Position numbers and translations under genes: made by a program. Below are positions 5,018-11,719 of a stretch of 14,438 nucleotides of DNA, piece after piece. Under the pieces are notes generated by a model. It made no database searches. It saw only the letters and a list, made by a program, of their open reading frames with translations, and was not told the origin of the DNA. Positions within the stretch are counted from its first letter, which is position 1, and each line of letters opens with the position of its first letter. This DNA is from Clostridium sp. CAG:302 (lineage in GTDB: Bacteria > Bacillota_I > Bacilli_A > RF39 > UBA660): contig FR887369.1 of assembly GCA_000431795.1 (NCBI GenBank), positions 1-14,438 of the forward strand, read 5' to 3'.

Positions 5018-7099
5018 ATGAAAGTTTTAGAATTAAATAAGAATCAGCAAGAAGCTGTTAATCATATAAATGGACCAATGTTAGTACTCGCAGGAGCAGG
5101 TTCTGGAAAGACCAAAGTACTAACTAGTAGAATAGCAAATTTAATAGAAAATGGAATAAGTCCATATAACATATTAGCAATAACCTTTACTAATAAAGCT
5201 GCCAAAGAAATGAAAGATAGAGTAGTATCCCTAATAGGAAGTACTGCTAATAATATACAAATATCAACATTTCACTCTTTAGGACTTAGAATACTAAAAG
5301 AAAACTATAGCCTATTAGGATATGAAAGAAACTTTACTATCATAGATAGTGATGATGTCTTAACTATTATTAAAAAAATAATGAAAGACCTAAATATGAG
5401 TAAAGAATACTATAATCCTAGAGAAATAAAGAATAAAATAAGTTCTGCTAAAAACGAAATGATGGATGTAGAAAAATTCTCTAAAATAGAATTTGATCAT
5501 AAAGTAGTAGAAGTATATAAAACATATCAAAAAAAATTAAAACAAGGAAACTCTGTAGACTTTGACGATTTACTAATATTACCAATAAAATTATTTAAAA
5601 ACTATCCAAATGTCTTAAATGACTATCAAGAAAGATATAAATATATATTAATAGATGAATATCAGGATACAAATGAAGCTCAATATACCTTCAGTAGACT
5701 ACTATCATCTAAATATCGTAATATCTTTGTAGTAGGAGATAATGACCAAGCCATATATGCTTTTCGTGGAGCCAATTATAAAAATATCTTAAACTTTGAA
5801 AAAGACTATCCTGAAGCAAAAACAATATTACTTGAAGAAAACTATCGTTCTACTAAGAACATCTTAAATGCCGCTAATAGCGTTATAAAAAATAATAGAG
5901 AAAGAAAAGATAAAAACTTATGGAGTAATAACGAAGAAGGAGATAAAATAAAATATAAAAAAGTATCAACAGAGAAAGAAGAAGCATCCTTTGTAGTAGG
6001 AGAAATAAAAGATTTAATATTAAAAGGTGTTAAAGAAGAAGCTATAGCGGTTCTATATCGTACCAATGCTCAGTCAAGAACTATCGAAGAGGAACTACTA
6101 AAAAAGAATATCAAATATCGAGTAGTAGGAAGTTTCTATTTTTATAATAGAAAAGAAATAAAAGACTTATTATGTTATCTAAGATTAATAAATAATCATA
6201 AAGATGATGTAAGTCTGCTTAGAATAATCAATACTCCAAAAAGAGGGATTGGTGAAAAAACAATTGATAACCTAACCTCATTAGCGGAAGATGCCGGTAT
6301 TTCAATCTATGAAGCCATTACTACAGGTAAAGAATTAACTTTTAAAGAACTAATTGAAGAACTAACTAAAGATAGTGAGAAAATGTCACTTACTGAATTA
6401 GTTGATGATATTCTAGATAAAAGCGGTATAAGAAAAGAATTAGAAAGTTCTAAATTACTCGAAGATGAAATAAGACTAGAAAACTTAAACGAGTTTAAAG
6501 GAGTTACCAAGAGTTATGAAGAAGAATATGGTTCAGCAAGCCTAGAGGACTTTCTTGAAGAAATATCCTTAGTTAGTGATATAACTGAACACCAAGATAG
6601 TGATGGAAGAGTAAGTTTAATGACAGTTCACTCTGTAAAAGGACTAGAGTTTGATTATGTCTTTATCGTTGGTATGGAAGAAGGAATATTCCCACATTAT
6701 AATGCTATCAATGACGGAAGCAATTCCGCTATTGAAGAAGAGCGTAGACTATGCTATGTAGCCATTACCAGAGCCAAGAAAAAACTTTATATAACATCTG
6801 CTGATACTCGTATGTTATTTGGAAATACCAATAGAAATATGCCAAGTAGATTTATAAATGAAATAGATAAAGAATATATTGAAGTAGAAGGAATAAAACC
6901 ACTTACTAAGATGGTATCAAATATCAAGAAAAAAATTGATAAAAACGCCGAATACACAGTAGGAGAACATATTGTTCATACTGAGTTTGGCGAAGGCGTC
7001 GTAATAGGAGTAGATAAATCGATCCTAACCGTAGCCTTTCCACATCCAATCGGTATAAGAAAACTAATGAAAGGTCATCCAAATATCAAGAAAATATAA
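5018..7099 (+). CDS. pcrA: ATP-dependent DNA helicase PcrA (UvrD/Rep superfamily 1A)
   Basis: PcrA is the 3'-5' helicase of Gram-positives used in nucleotide excision repair, plasmid replication and removal of RecA or stalled RNA polymerase. All SF1A motifs are visible: Q-motif LNKNQQEAV (6-14), Walker A GAGSGKT (26-32), Ia TFTNKAAKEM, Ib STFHSLG, Walker B LIDEYQDTNEAQ, III VVGDNDQAIYAFRGAN, IV ENYRSTKNI, V VSLMTVHSVKGLEFD, VI RRLCYVAITRAKK. The C-terminal YTVGEHIVHTEFGEGVV is the Tudor-like RNA polymerase-binding domain that separates PcrA from Rep. The 693 residues are slightly short (usual about 720-740). GAGGT (5006-5010) precedes the ATG. The next gene follows 12 nt after the stop, suggesting co-transcription. 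Confidence 0.96.
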   Translation: MKVLELNKNQQEAVNHINGPMLVLAGAGSGKTKVLTSRIANLIENGISPYNILAITFTNKAAKEMKDRVVSLIGSTANNIQISTFHSLGLRILKENYSLLGYERNFTIIDSDDVLTIIKKIMKDLNMSKEYYNPREIKNKISSAKNEMMDVEKFSKIEFDHKVVEVYKTYQKKLKQGNSVDFDDLLILPIKLFKNYPNVLNDYQERYKYILIDEYQDTNEAQYTFSRLLSSKYRNIFVVGDNDQAIYAFRGANYKNILNFEKDYPEAKTILLEENYRSTKNILNAANSVIKNNRERKDKNLWSNNEEGDKIKYKKVSTEKEEASFVVGEIKDLILKGVKEEAIAVLYRTNAQSRTIEEELLKKNIKYRVVGSFYFYNRKEIKDLLCYLRLINNHKDDVSLLRIINTPKRGIGEKTIDNLTSLAEDAGISIYEAITTGKELTFKELIEELTKDSEKMSLTELVDDILDKSGIRKELESSKLLEDEIRLENLNEFKGVTKSYEEEYGSASLEDFLEEISLVSDITEHQDSDGRVSLMTVHSVKGLEFDYVFIVGMEEGIFPHYNAINDGSNSAIEEERRLCYVAITRAKKKLYITSADTRMLFGNTNRNMPSRFINEIDKEYIEVEGIKPLTKMVSNIKKKIDKNAEYTVGEHIVHTEFGEGVVIGVDKSILTVAFPHPIGIRKLMKGHPNIKKI

Positions 7100-7111
7100 A
7101 AAGGAGTTACT

Positions 7112-8080
7112 ATGAAAAAAATATTACTTATCATATTTTCAATTACTATAATTATTGAAATAGTAGTATTACATCAAGATAACAAAAACCTAATTATTTC
7201 CAATAATACTACTCTTGAAGAATTAAAACAAAATAATCTAATTGAAGATGGTAAAGTATCATTAGATTCGGTATATAAAGAAGAGGAAGAAGCAAGAGAA
7301 AAAGTTGAAGAACTATTTTCCACTACTACATTCAAAGCAGAAGACATTGAACAGCTAATTACCAAAGAAGAAGATAAAAGTAAAGAACTGCAAGATAGCA
7401 TATCTTCTCTTGAAGAACAGATTGTAGGTCTTGAAGGTAACATTACCACTCTTGAAGCAGAATATAATAGATTAGCCAAAGAGTATGAAGAAAAAAATTC
7501 TGCCTACATAACAGGAGTCCCTACAATTAATCAGTATCCAGACTATCCAACAGGTTGCGAATCCGTTGCACTAACGATTCTATTAAAATATTATAGTGTA
7601 TCAGTAACTCCTAATGATATTATAAATAAGTTAGAAAAAGGAAAAACACCATATACCAAGGATGACGTTACCTATGGAGGCAATCCTGAACTAGAGTTTA
7701 TTGGAGACCCAAGAACCCAAAATTCCTATGGTGTCTATGAAAAACCTATTGCCAAAGTAGCGGATATCTATAAATCAGGAATAATAAATGCTACTGGTAG
7801 TTCTTTTGATGAAATATTAAAAATAGTAAAATCAGGTAGACCAGTACTAGCCTGGACATCTATAGGATTATCCACACCATACATATCAACATCATGGATA
7901 TATGAACCAACAGGAGAAACCATATATTGGAAATCGGGAGAGCATGCTGTAGTCATAATTGGTTATACTACTGATAAAATAATAATATCTGACCCAATCG
8001 GTGGAAAAATAAAATATCAGTCATTATCACTATTTAGAGAAAGATATAATTACTTTGGAAAGAAGGCCTTATACTACTAA
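7112..8080 (+). CDS. Membrane-anchored coiled-coil protein with C39-like cysteine peptidase domain
   Basis: Residues 4-20 are an N-terminal signal anchor. Residues ~35-130 are a Glu/Lys-rich region with coiled-coil heptads. From residue 133 a Peptidase_C39_2-type papain-fold domain begins: oxyanion Gln141, nucleophile Cys149 in TGCES, His278 in GEHAVVIIGY and Asp294 in ISDP. The domain would lie outside the membrane. Related domains cleave peptides or peptidoglycan cross-bridges; the actual substrate is unknown. The coiled-coil/peptidase arrangement recalls division-associated hydrolases of the PcsB type, but that is analogy. AAGGAG with 5-nt spacing precedes the ATG. It follows pcrA by 12 nt and overlaps the next gene by 1 nt. 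Confidence 0.85.
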   Translation: MKKILLIIFSITIIIEIVVLHQDNKNLIISNNTTLEELKQNNLIEDGKVSLDSVYKEEEEAREKVEELFSTTTFKAEDIEQLITKEEDKSKELQDSISSLEEQIVGLEGNITTLEAEYNRLAKEYEEKNSAYITGVPTINQYPDYPTGCESVALTILLKYYSVSVTPNDIINKLEKGKTPYTKDDVTYGGNPELEFIGDPRTQNSYGVYEKPIAKVADIYKSGIINATGSSFDEILKIVKSGRPVLAWTSIGLSTPYISTSWIYEPTGETIYWKSGEHAVVIIGYTTDKIIISDPIGGKIKYQSLSLFRERYNYFGKKALYY

Positions 8081-8385
8081 TGAAAAATAAAATATTTAAA
8101 ATAATAGGAACTATCTCTTTTATAGGAGTATTCACTATACTAATAATTACTTTATATAATAACATAACTCTAAATAATAAAAATAAAGAGTTAGAAAACT
8201 ATTTAAAAGAATACAAAGAATTAAAAAAAGAAATAGATAACCTAAATAACTTAAAAAAAAGTTATGATATAGCCAAACTAAATAACGAAAATCTAAATAG
8301 TCAAAAAGAAGAATTAGAGTCAGAAATAAAACAGTTAAATAATAAGATAAGTAATTTAAATAAGAAGATAGATAAACTAAAGTAG
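8080..8385 (+). CDS. Small single-pass membrane protein with long coiled coil
   Basis: The 101-residue protein has a short cationic N-terminus (MKNKIFK), one membrane segment at about residues 8-27, and then an almost uninterrupted Asn/Lys/Glu/Leu coiled coil to the end. The topology resembles FtsB/DivIC/FtsL-type divisome proteins, but no diagnostic motif is present, so no name is given. It starts by TAATG overlap with the C39-like gene, and that protein is also a membrane-anchored coiled coil, so a complex between the two is a reasonable inference. Composition is extremely Asn/Lys-rich. An intrinsic terminator covers its end. Confidence 0.8.
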   Translation: MKNKIFKIIGTISFIGVFTILIITLYNNITLNNKNKELENYLKEYKELKKEIDNLNNLKKSYDIAKLNNENLNSQKEELESEIKQLNNKISNLNKKIDKLK

Positions 8386-8401
8386 TCTCTCTTCTCTTTT
8401 T
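8363..8401 (+). terminator. Intrinsic terminator of the pcrA-C39-coiled-coil operon
   Basis: AGAAGATAGA (8363-8372) pairs with TCTCTCTTCT (8386-8395) with one mismatch, and a TTTTT run at 8397-8401 follows. The arms include the last codons of the coiled-coil gene. Confidence 0.6.
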
Positions 8402-8428
8402 ATAGCATATATTATATTGGAGGTACGT

Positions 8429-8986
8429 ATGGATTATAATATTTTAGTAAATAAAGATAATCCCCTGCCAAGAGCACATATACCAAGTACTTTAGTAGAA
8501 GCTAGTAGTAGTTACAAAGATGGCATATTAATAGATAGAGAAACAAAGAATGCTTTTGATAGAATGAAACAAGATGCTTTAAGATATGGATATCACATAG
8601 ATATAGAAAGTGGATATCGTGATTATGATTATCAAGAAAAAATATATAATAAATTACTTGAAGAAAAAGGATTTACTTATGCTATCACAAGAATAGCAGA
8701 ACCAGGTAAATCAGAACATCAAACAGGATTAGCCATAGATTTTTGTATATATAAAGATGAAAAGTGTTACATAGAACATGAAATAGAAGAATTGTTAGAA
8801 ACTAAATGGGTTCATCAAAATTGTTATAGATATGGATTTATATTAAGATATCCAGAAGGAAAAGAAGATATAACAAAATATAGTTATGAACCATGGCATA
8901 TAAGATATGTAGGAAATATAGCTAGTTATATTTATAATAATAATCTAACACTAGAGGAATATAAAGAAAGAGAGTCTAAGAAATAG
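8429..8986 (+). CDS. VanY/LdcB-type D,D- or L,D-carboxypeptidase (M15B), without signal peptide
   Basis: Family M15B zinc peptidases remove the terminal D-Ala (VanY) or act on tetrapeptides (LdcB). The metal site is complete: SEHQTGLAID gives His97 and Asp104, and EPWHIRYVG gives the catalytic Glu154 and His157. SGYRDYDYQEKIY at 61-73 is the usual substrate-pocket strand. ATG 8429 is chosen because GGAGGT (8419-8424) lies directly upstream; a TTG at 8417 sits inside that site. The 185 residues contain no signal peptide or membrane anchor, unlike VanY, so the enzyme may be cytoplasmic (compare VanXY) or exported in another way. It follows a terminator and lies before structured element 2; its promoter is not clear (8402-8418 is AT-rich with TATATT-like sequence only). 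Confidence 0.9.
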   Translation: MDYNILVNKDNPLPRAHIPSTLVEASSSYKDGILIDRETKNAFDRMKQDALRYGYHIDIESGYRDYDYQEKIYNKLLEEKGFTYAITRIAEPGKSEHQTGLAIDFCIYKDEKCYIEHEIEELLETKWVHQNCYRYGFILRYPEGKEDITKYSYEPWHIRYVGNIASYIYNNNLTLEEYKERESKK

Positions 8987-8996
8987 ACTCTCTTTC
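8966..8996 (+). terminator. 13-bp hairpin at the end of the carboxypeptidase gene
   Basis: GAAAGAGAGTCTA (8966-8978) pairs perfectly with TAGACTCTCTTTC (8984-8996) around a 5-nt loop. The stop codon lies at the start of the right arm. There is no U-run after the stem, so it could be a terminator with a U-rich arm or an mRNA-stabilising end. Confidence 0.6.
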
Positions 8997-9208
8997 AGTT
9001 TCGTCTCACACTAAAGTAGTTCGTCGTTTTCTAATGCCTAAGGTCATTAGAAAATATTTTTGAGCCTATAGTCTCAAAAATAATAATTTATAAAATATTT
9101 GCCAAAATAAAAGTATATAATTATTGGCTTATATATAATAGATACGATTGGTATATTGTTGTTAGACTATAGGCTAACAACAACACTTCAAGACCCAGAC
9201 TTGAAGTG
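8996..9208. ncRNA. Structured intergenic element, copy 2 (candidate structured RNA)
   Basis: This shares architecture with 4648-4930. Left hairpins: 9027-9054 (10-bp perfect stem, loop CCTAAGGT) and 9055-9082 (10-bp perfect stem, loop CCTATAGT), directly abutting. Right hairpins: 9156-9183 (10-bp perfect stem, loop ACTATAGG) and 9184-9208 (9-bp perfect stem, loop ACCCAGA), also abutting. The inner loops CCTATAGT and ACTATAGG are exact reverse complements. The 20-nt segment 9125-9144 is identical to copy 1. The left edge shares TTCAGTT(T)CG with copy 1, but the first hairpin is degenerate here (8996-9026 keeps only ACTA/TAGT). The stems share no sequence with copy 1. With the smtB-like promoter it accounts for the whole gene-free gap 8987-9294. 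Confidence 0.5.
9125..9144. repeat. 20-nt segment identical in both structured elements (copy 2)
   Basis: This is the same TGGCTTATATATAATAGATA as at 4847-4866. Directly after it ATAC (9142-9145) can pair with GTAT (9151-9154); in copy 1 the equivalent pair is ATAT/ATAT, a T-A to C-G compensatory change. Confidence 0.7.
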
Positions 9209-9226
9209 ATAAAGAATAAAAATATA

Positions 9227-9255
9227 TTGACATAATATACTAATAGTGATATTAT
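9227..9255 (+). promoter_or_regulatory. Strong sigma-A promoter of the metal-resistance operon
   Basis: A perfect TTGACA (9227-9232), 17-bp spacer and TATTAT (9250-9255) form the best promoter in the window. The spacer and -10 also carry a 7-bp inverted repeat ATAATAT (9232-9238)/ATATTAT (9249-9255). Confidence 0.8.
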
Positions 9256-9259
9256 TTAA

Positions 9260-9283
9260 ATATATGAATATATATTCATGTAT
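9260..9283. promoter_or_regulatory. Predicted SmtB/CadC-type operator
   Basis: A perfect 16-nt palindrome ATGAATATATATTCAT (9264-9279) extends to a 24-nt dyad with a single mismatched pair (9263/9280). The form, TATGAA and TTCAT arms with AT centre, matches the 12-2-12 operators known for SmtB/CadC/ZiaR-type repressors. It begins just after the -10 and ends just before the AAGGAGG ribosome site, so binding would block initiation or early elongation. Autoregulation by the repressor encoded 12 nt downstream is the natural inference. Confidence 0.75.
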
Positions 9284-9294
9284 AAGGAGGAAAT

Positions 9295-9621
9295 ATGTTA
9301 GACACAAAAGAAATAAATAGCATAAAAAACAAATTACTTGAAGAAGATACTATTATAGATATAGCAGAATTATTCAAAGTATTTGCAGATTCAACTAGAG
9401 TAAAAATAATAAATGTCTTATTAGAAAACAAACTTTGTGTAGGAGATATAGCCGCCCTTGTCGGAGGTACTCAGTCAGCCATTTCTCACCAGCTTAGAAT
9501 ACTAAAGTCCGCTAAACTAGTAAAATATACCAAAATAGGTAAAACAGTATATTACGAATTAAGCGATGACCATGTAAAAAAACTATTTAGTGTAGGAAAG
9601 GAACATATCAATGAAATATAA
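9295..9621 (+). CDS. ArsR/SmtB-family metal-responsive repressor (alpha5 Zn/Cd/Co site)
   Basis: The 108-residue winged-helix protein contains the ArsR hallmark FADSTRVKIINVLL and recognition helix QSAISHQLRILKSAKLV. The alpha3 box reads KLCVGD, with one Cys (Cys48), like SmtB ELCVGD and unlike the CxC of arsenic sensors. The C-terminal helix keeps the alpha5 zinc site pattern D-x-H-x10-H-x2-E (Asp91, His93, His104, Glu107). It should therefore release DNA on binding Zn, Cd or Co. AAGGAGG precedes ATG 9295. It overlaps the ATPase gene by 11 nt, as expected for a repressor-pump operon. Whether it is best called SmtB, CadC or CzrA cannot be settled by eye. Confidence 0.93.
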   Translation: MLDTKEINSIKNKLLEEDTIIDIAELFKVFADSTRVKIINVLLENKLCVGDIAALVGGTQSAISHQLRILKSAKLVKYTKIGKTVYYELSDDHVKKLFSVGKEHINEI

Positions 9622-11647
9622 ATATAATATCAAAAACCTAGATTGTGCCAATTGTGCAAAGAAAATAGAAGAAAAACTAAATAAAGACAAAAACATCAAA
9701 AATACTATAGTCAATTTTAGTGCATCAACAGTATCTGTGGAAACAGACTTAGAAAAACCATTTGAATATGTTAAACAAATAGTTAGTGAAGTAGAACCAG
9801 ATGCCATACTAAGCGAAGAAAAAGTAAAAGAAGATAACTATAAAATATTTTATCAAATCCTAATAGGAGGTATATTAGGATTAATAGGCTGTATAACAAA
9901 ATTACCATATCATTTAAATCTAATTCTAATTATCATAAGTTATATAGTATTAGTATATAGTACCTTTATAACCGCTATTAAACAGTTATCCAAAAAAATA
10001 ATTAATGAAAACCTATTAATAGTAATATCAACAATAGGAGCCTTTGTATTAGGAGAGTTACATGAAGGACTAATGGTAATATTCCTATATGAACTAGGAA
10101 AAGCACTAGAAAAATTAGCAGTTAATAGAAGTAGAAAATCAGTATCAGAACTTATGAATATAAAAGAAGAAAACTCTAATTTAAAAGAAGAAGATACTAT
10201 AAAAGTAGTACCAACAGAAACCATAAAAGTAGGAGATATAATTGTCGTAAAAGAAGGCGAAAAAGTACCACTAGATGGAATAATAATAGAAGGAAATGCT
10301 ATGCTAGATACTAGTGCCCTAACAGGAGAATCAGAATTATTAAATGCTACCATAGGTAGTGAAGTATTATCCGGAAGTATCAATAAGAGTGGTTTAATAG
10401 AAGTAAAAGTAACTTCTATATACAAAAACTCTACAGTAAGTAGAATATTATCACTAGTAGAAACCGCTACTGAAAGAAAAACCAAAACCGAAACAGTAGT
10501 ATCAAAGTATGCCCCAATATATACCCTAAGTGTATTAATCGTCGCCATTCTAGTAGGAGCCCTTTTACCATTAATAACAAACTTAACATATACTGAAAGT
10601 ATTTATAAAGCCTTAACCATAATAGTGGTATCATGCCCTTGTGCTGTTGCTATATCCGTACCATTAGCATACTTTTCAGGAATAGGAGCTTCTTCCAAAG
10701 AAGGAATACTAATAAAAGGAAGTAATTACTTAGATAGTATAAAAAATATCAAAAAAGTAGTATTTGATAAAACAGGAACCATAACAACAGGACAGTTTTA
10801 TGTATCAAAAATAAGCATTTATGATAAAAAATATACCAAAGACAAAGTATTAGAATTATGTGCTAAAGGAGAAAGCCTATCTAATCATCCTATCGCAGCA
10901 TCAATAATTAAAGAATATGGAAAAGAAGTATCAACTGAAGATATCAAAGAACATAGAGAATATCAAGGTAAAGGTATAACCTATAAATATAAAGATCAAA
11001 ATATCAAAATAGGAAATTCCAAATTCTGTAATCAAAAAGAAACCAAAAATATCTATCTAATGATTAATAATAATTTAGTTGCTGAATTAGAAATAAAGGA
11101 CGAAATAAAAGAAAGTGCTAAAGAAACAATCCAAGTACTTAATGATATGAATATAGAAACCTATATGTTTACTGGTGATAACAAAGAAAAAGCCTTAGAA
11201 ATAGCTAAAAAAGTAGGAATAAAAAATGTTTTTTATGAAATGCTTCCAAATGAAAAATATCAAAAACTAGAAGAGTTAATAAATACTAAAAAAGAAAAAG
11301 AACTAGTATCATTTGTAGGAGACGGCATAAACGATGCTCCAGTACTAGCCTTATCAGATATAGGTATATCAATGGGTAGCCTAGGTAGTGATTCCGCTAT
11401 TGAAGCCTCAGATGTAGTAATAATGAACGATAACCTATCAAAGATAATAACCGCTATAAAAATATCCCAAAAAACAAATAAAATAATCAAAGAAAATCTA
11501 ATATTTGCCATTACCATAAAACTATTAGTATTAATATTAACCATACTAGGATTATCCACTATGTGGGAAGCAGTATTCGCAGATGTTGGAGTAACAGTAC
11601 TATGCATTCTAAATACATTAAGACTATTAAAGAATAACCAGTTGTAA
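9611..11647 (+). CDS. cadA: P1B-2-type Zn/Cd/Pb efflux ATPase (CadA/ZntA family)
   Basis: This heavy-metal P-type ATPase exports divalent Zn, Cd or Pb. The N-terminal HMA domain has the metal site DCANC (Cys12, Cys15). TGES is at 238-241, the transmembrane metal site CPC at 342-344, the phosphorylated Asp386 in DKTGT, the HP motif in SNHPIAAS, then TGDN and GDGINDAP. After that come GSDSAIEASDVVIM and the final-helix ADVGVTVL with the Asp typical of P1B-2 pumps; copper pumps lack this. Eight membrane helices are expected. At 678 residues it is near the family norm. Translation is probably coupled to the repressor (11-nt overlap; AGGAAAGGAA upstream). The choice of Zn against Cd is not decided by sequence. 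Confidence 0.95.
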   Translation: MKYKYNIKNLDCANCAKKIEEKLNKDKNIKNTIVNFSASTVSVETDLEKPFEYVKQIVSEVEPDAILSEEKVKEDNYKIFYQILIGGILGLIGCITKLPYHLNLILIIISYIVLVYSTFITAIKQLSKKIINENLLIVISTIGAFVLGELHEGLMVIFLYELGKALEKLAVNRSRKSVSELMNIKEENSNLKEEDTIKVVPTETIKVGDIIVVKEGEKVPLDGIIIEGNAMLDTSALTGESELLNATIGSEVLSGSINKSGLIEVKVTSIYKNSTVSRILSLVETATERKTKTETVVSKYAPIYTLSVLIVAILVGALLPLITNLTYTESIYKALTIIVVSCPCAVAISVPLAYFSGIGASSKEGILIKGSNYLDSIKNIKKVVFDKTGTITTGQFYVSKISIYDKKYTKDKVLELCAKGESLSNHPIAASIIKEYGKEVSTEDIKEHREYQGKGITYKYKDQNIKIGNSKFCNQKETKNIYLMINNNLVAELEIKDEIKESAKETIQVLNDMNIETYMFTGDNKEKALEIAKKVGIKNVFYEMLPNEKYQKLEELINTKKEKELVSFVGDGINDAPVLALSDIGISMGSLGSDSAIEASDVVIMNDNLSKIITAIKISQKTNKIIKENLIFAITIKLLVLILTILGLSTMWEAVFADVGVTVLCILNTLRLLKNNQL

Positions 11648-11664
11648 TAAATAAAAAAATAATA

Positions 11665-11693
11665 AAAATGTGTTTTAATAACATATTTTTTTT
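11665..11693 (+). terminator. Intrinsic terminator of the repressor-ATPase operon
   Basis: AAAATGTGTT (11665-11674) pairs with AACATATTTT (11680-11689), 10 bp with one G-U pair and a 5-nt loop, followed by four further T. Confidence 0.8.
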
Positions 11694-11695
11694 GT

Positions 11696-11701
11696 TATAA
11701 T
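11696..11701 (+). promoter_or_regulatory. Predicted -10 element of the rlmN-prpC-prkC operon
   Basis: A perfect TATAAT lies 3 nt after the terminator U-tract; the matching -35 position (around 11673-11678, TTTTAA) falls in the terminator stem and is a weak match. GGAGAG at 11708-11713 follows as ribosome site. Confidence 0.5.
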
Positions 11702-11719
11702 AAGAATGGAGAGTTAGAA

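Noticed and set aside
8377..9020. ACTAAAGTAGT occurring at 8377-8387 and 9010-9020
   Set aside because: An 11-nt near-palindrome in AT-rich sequence, the first copy being the end of a coding region; probably chance.
9940..10548. Long open frame on the minus strand within the ATPase gene
   Set aside because: It is the antisense shadow of the P-type ATPase, with a Ser/Ile/Thr-rich translation, no ribosome site and no recognisable domain.
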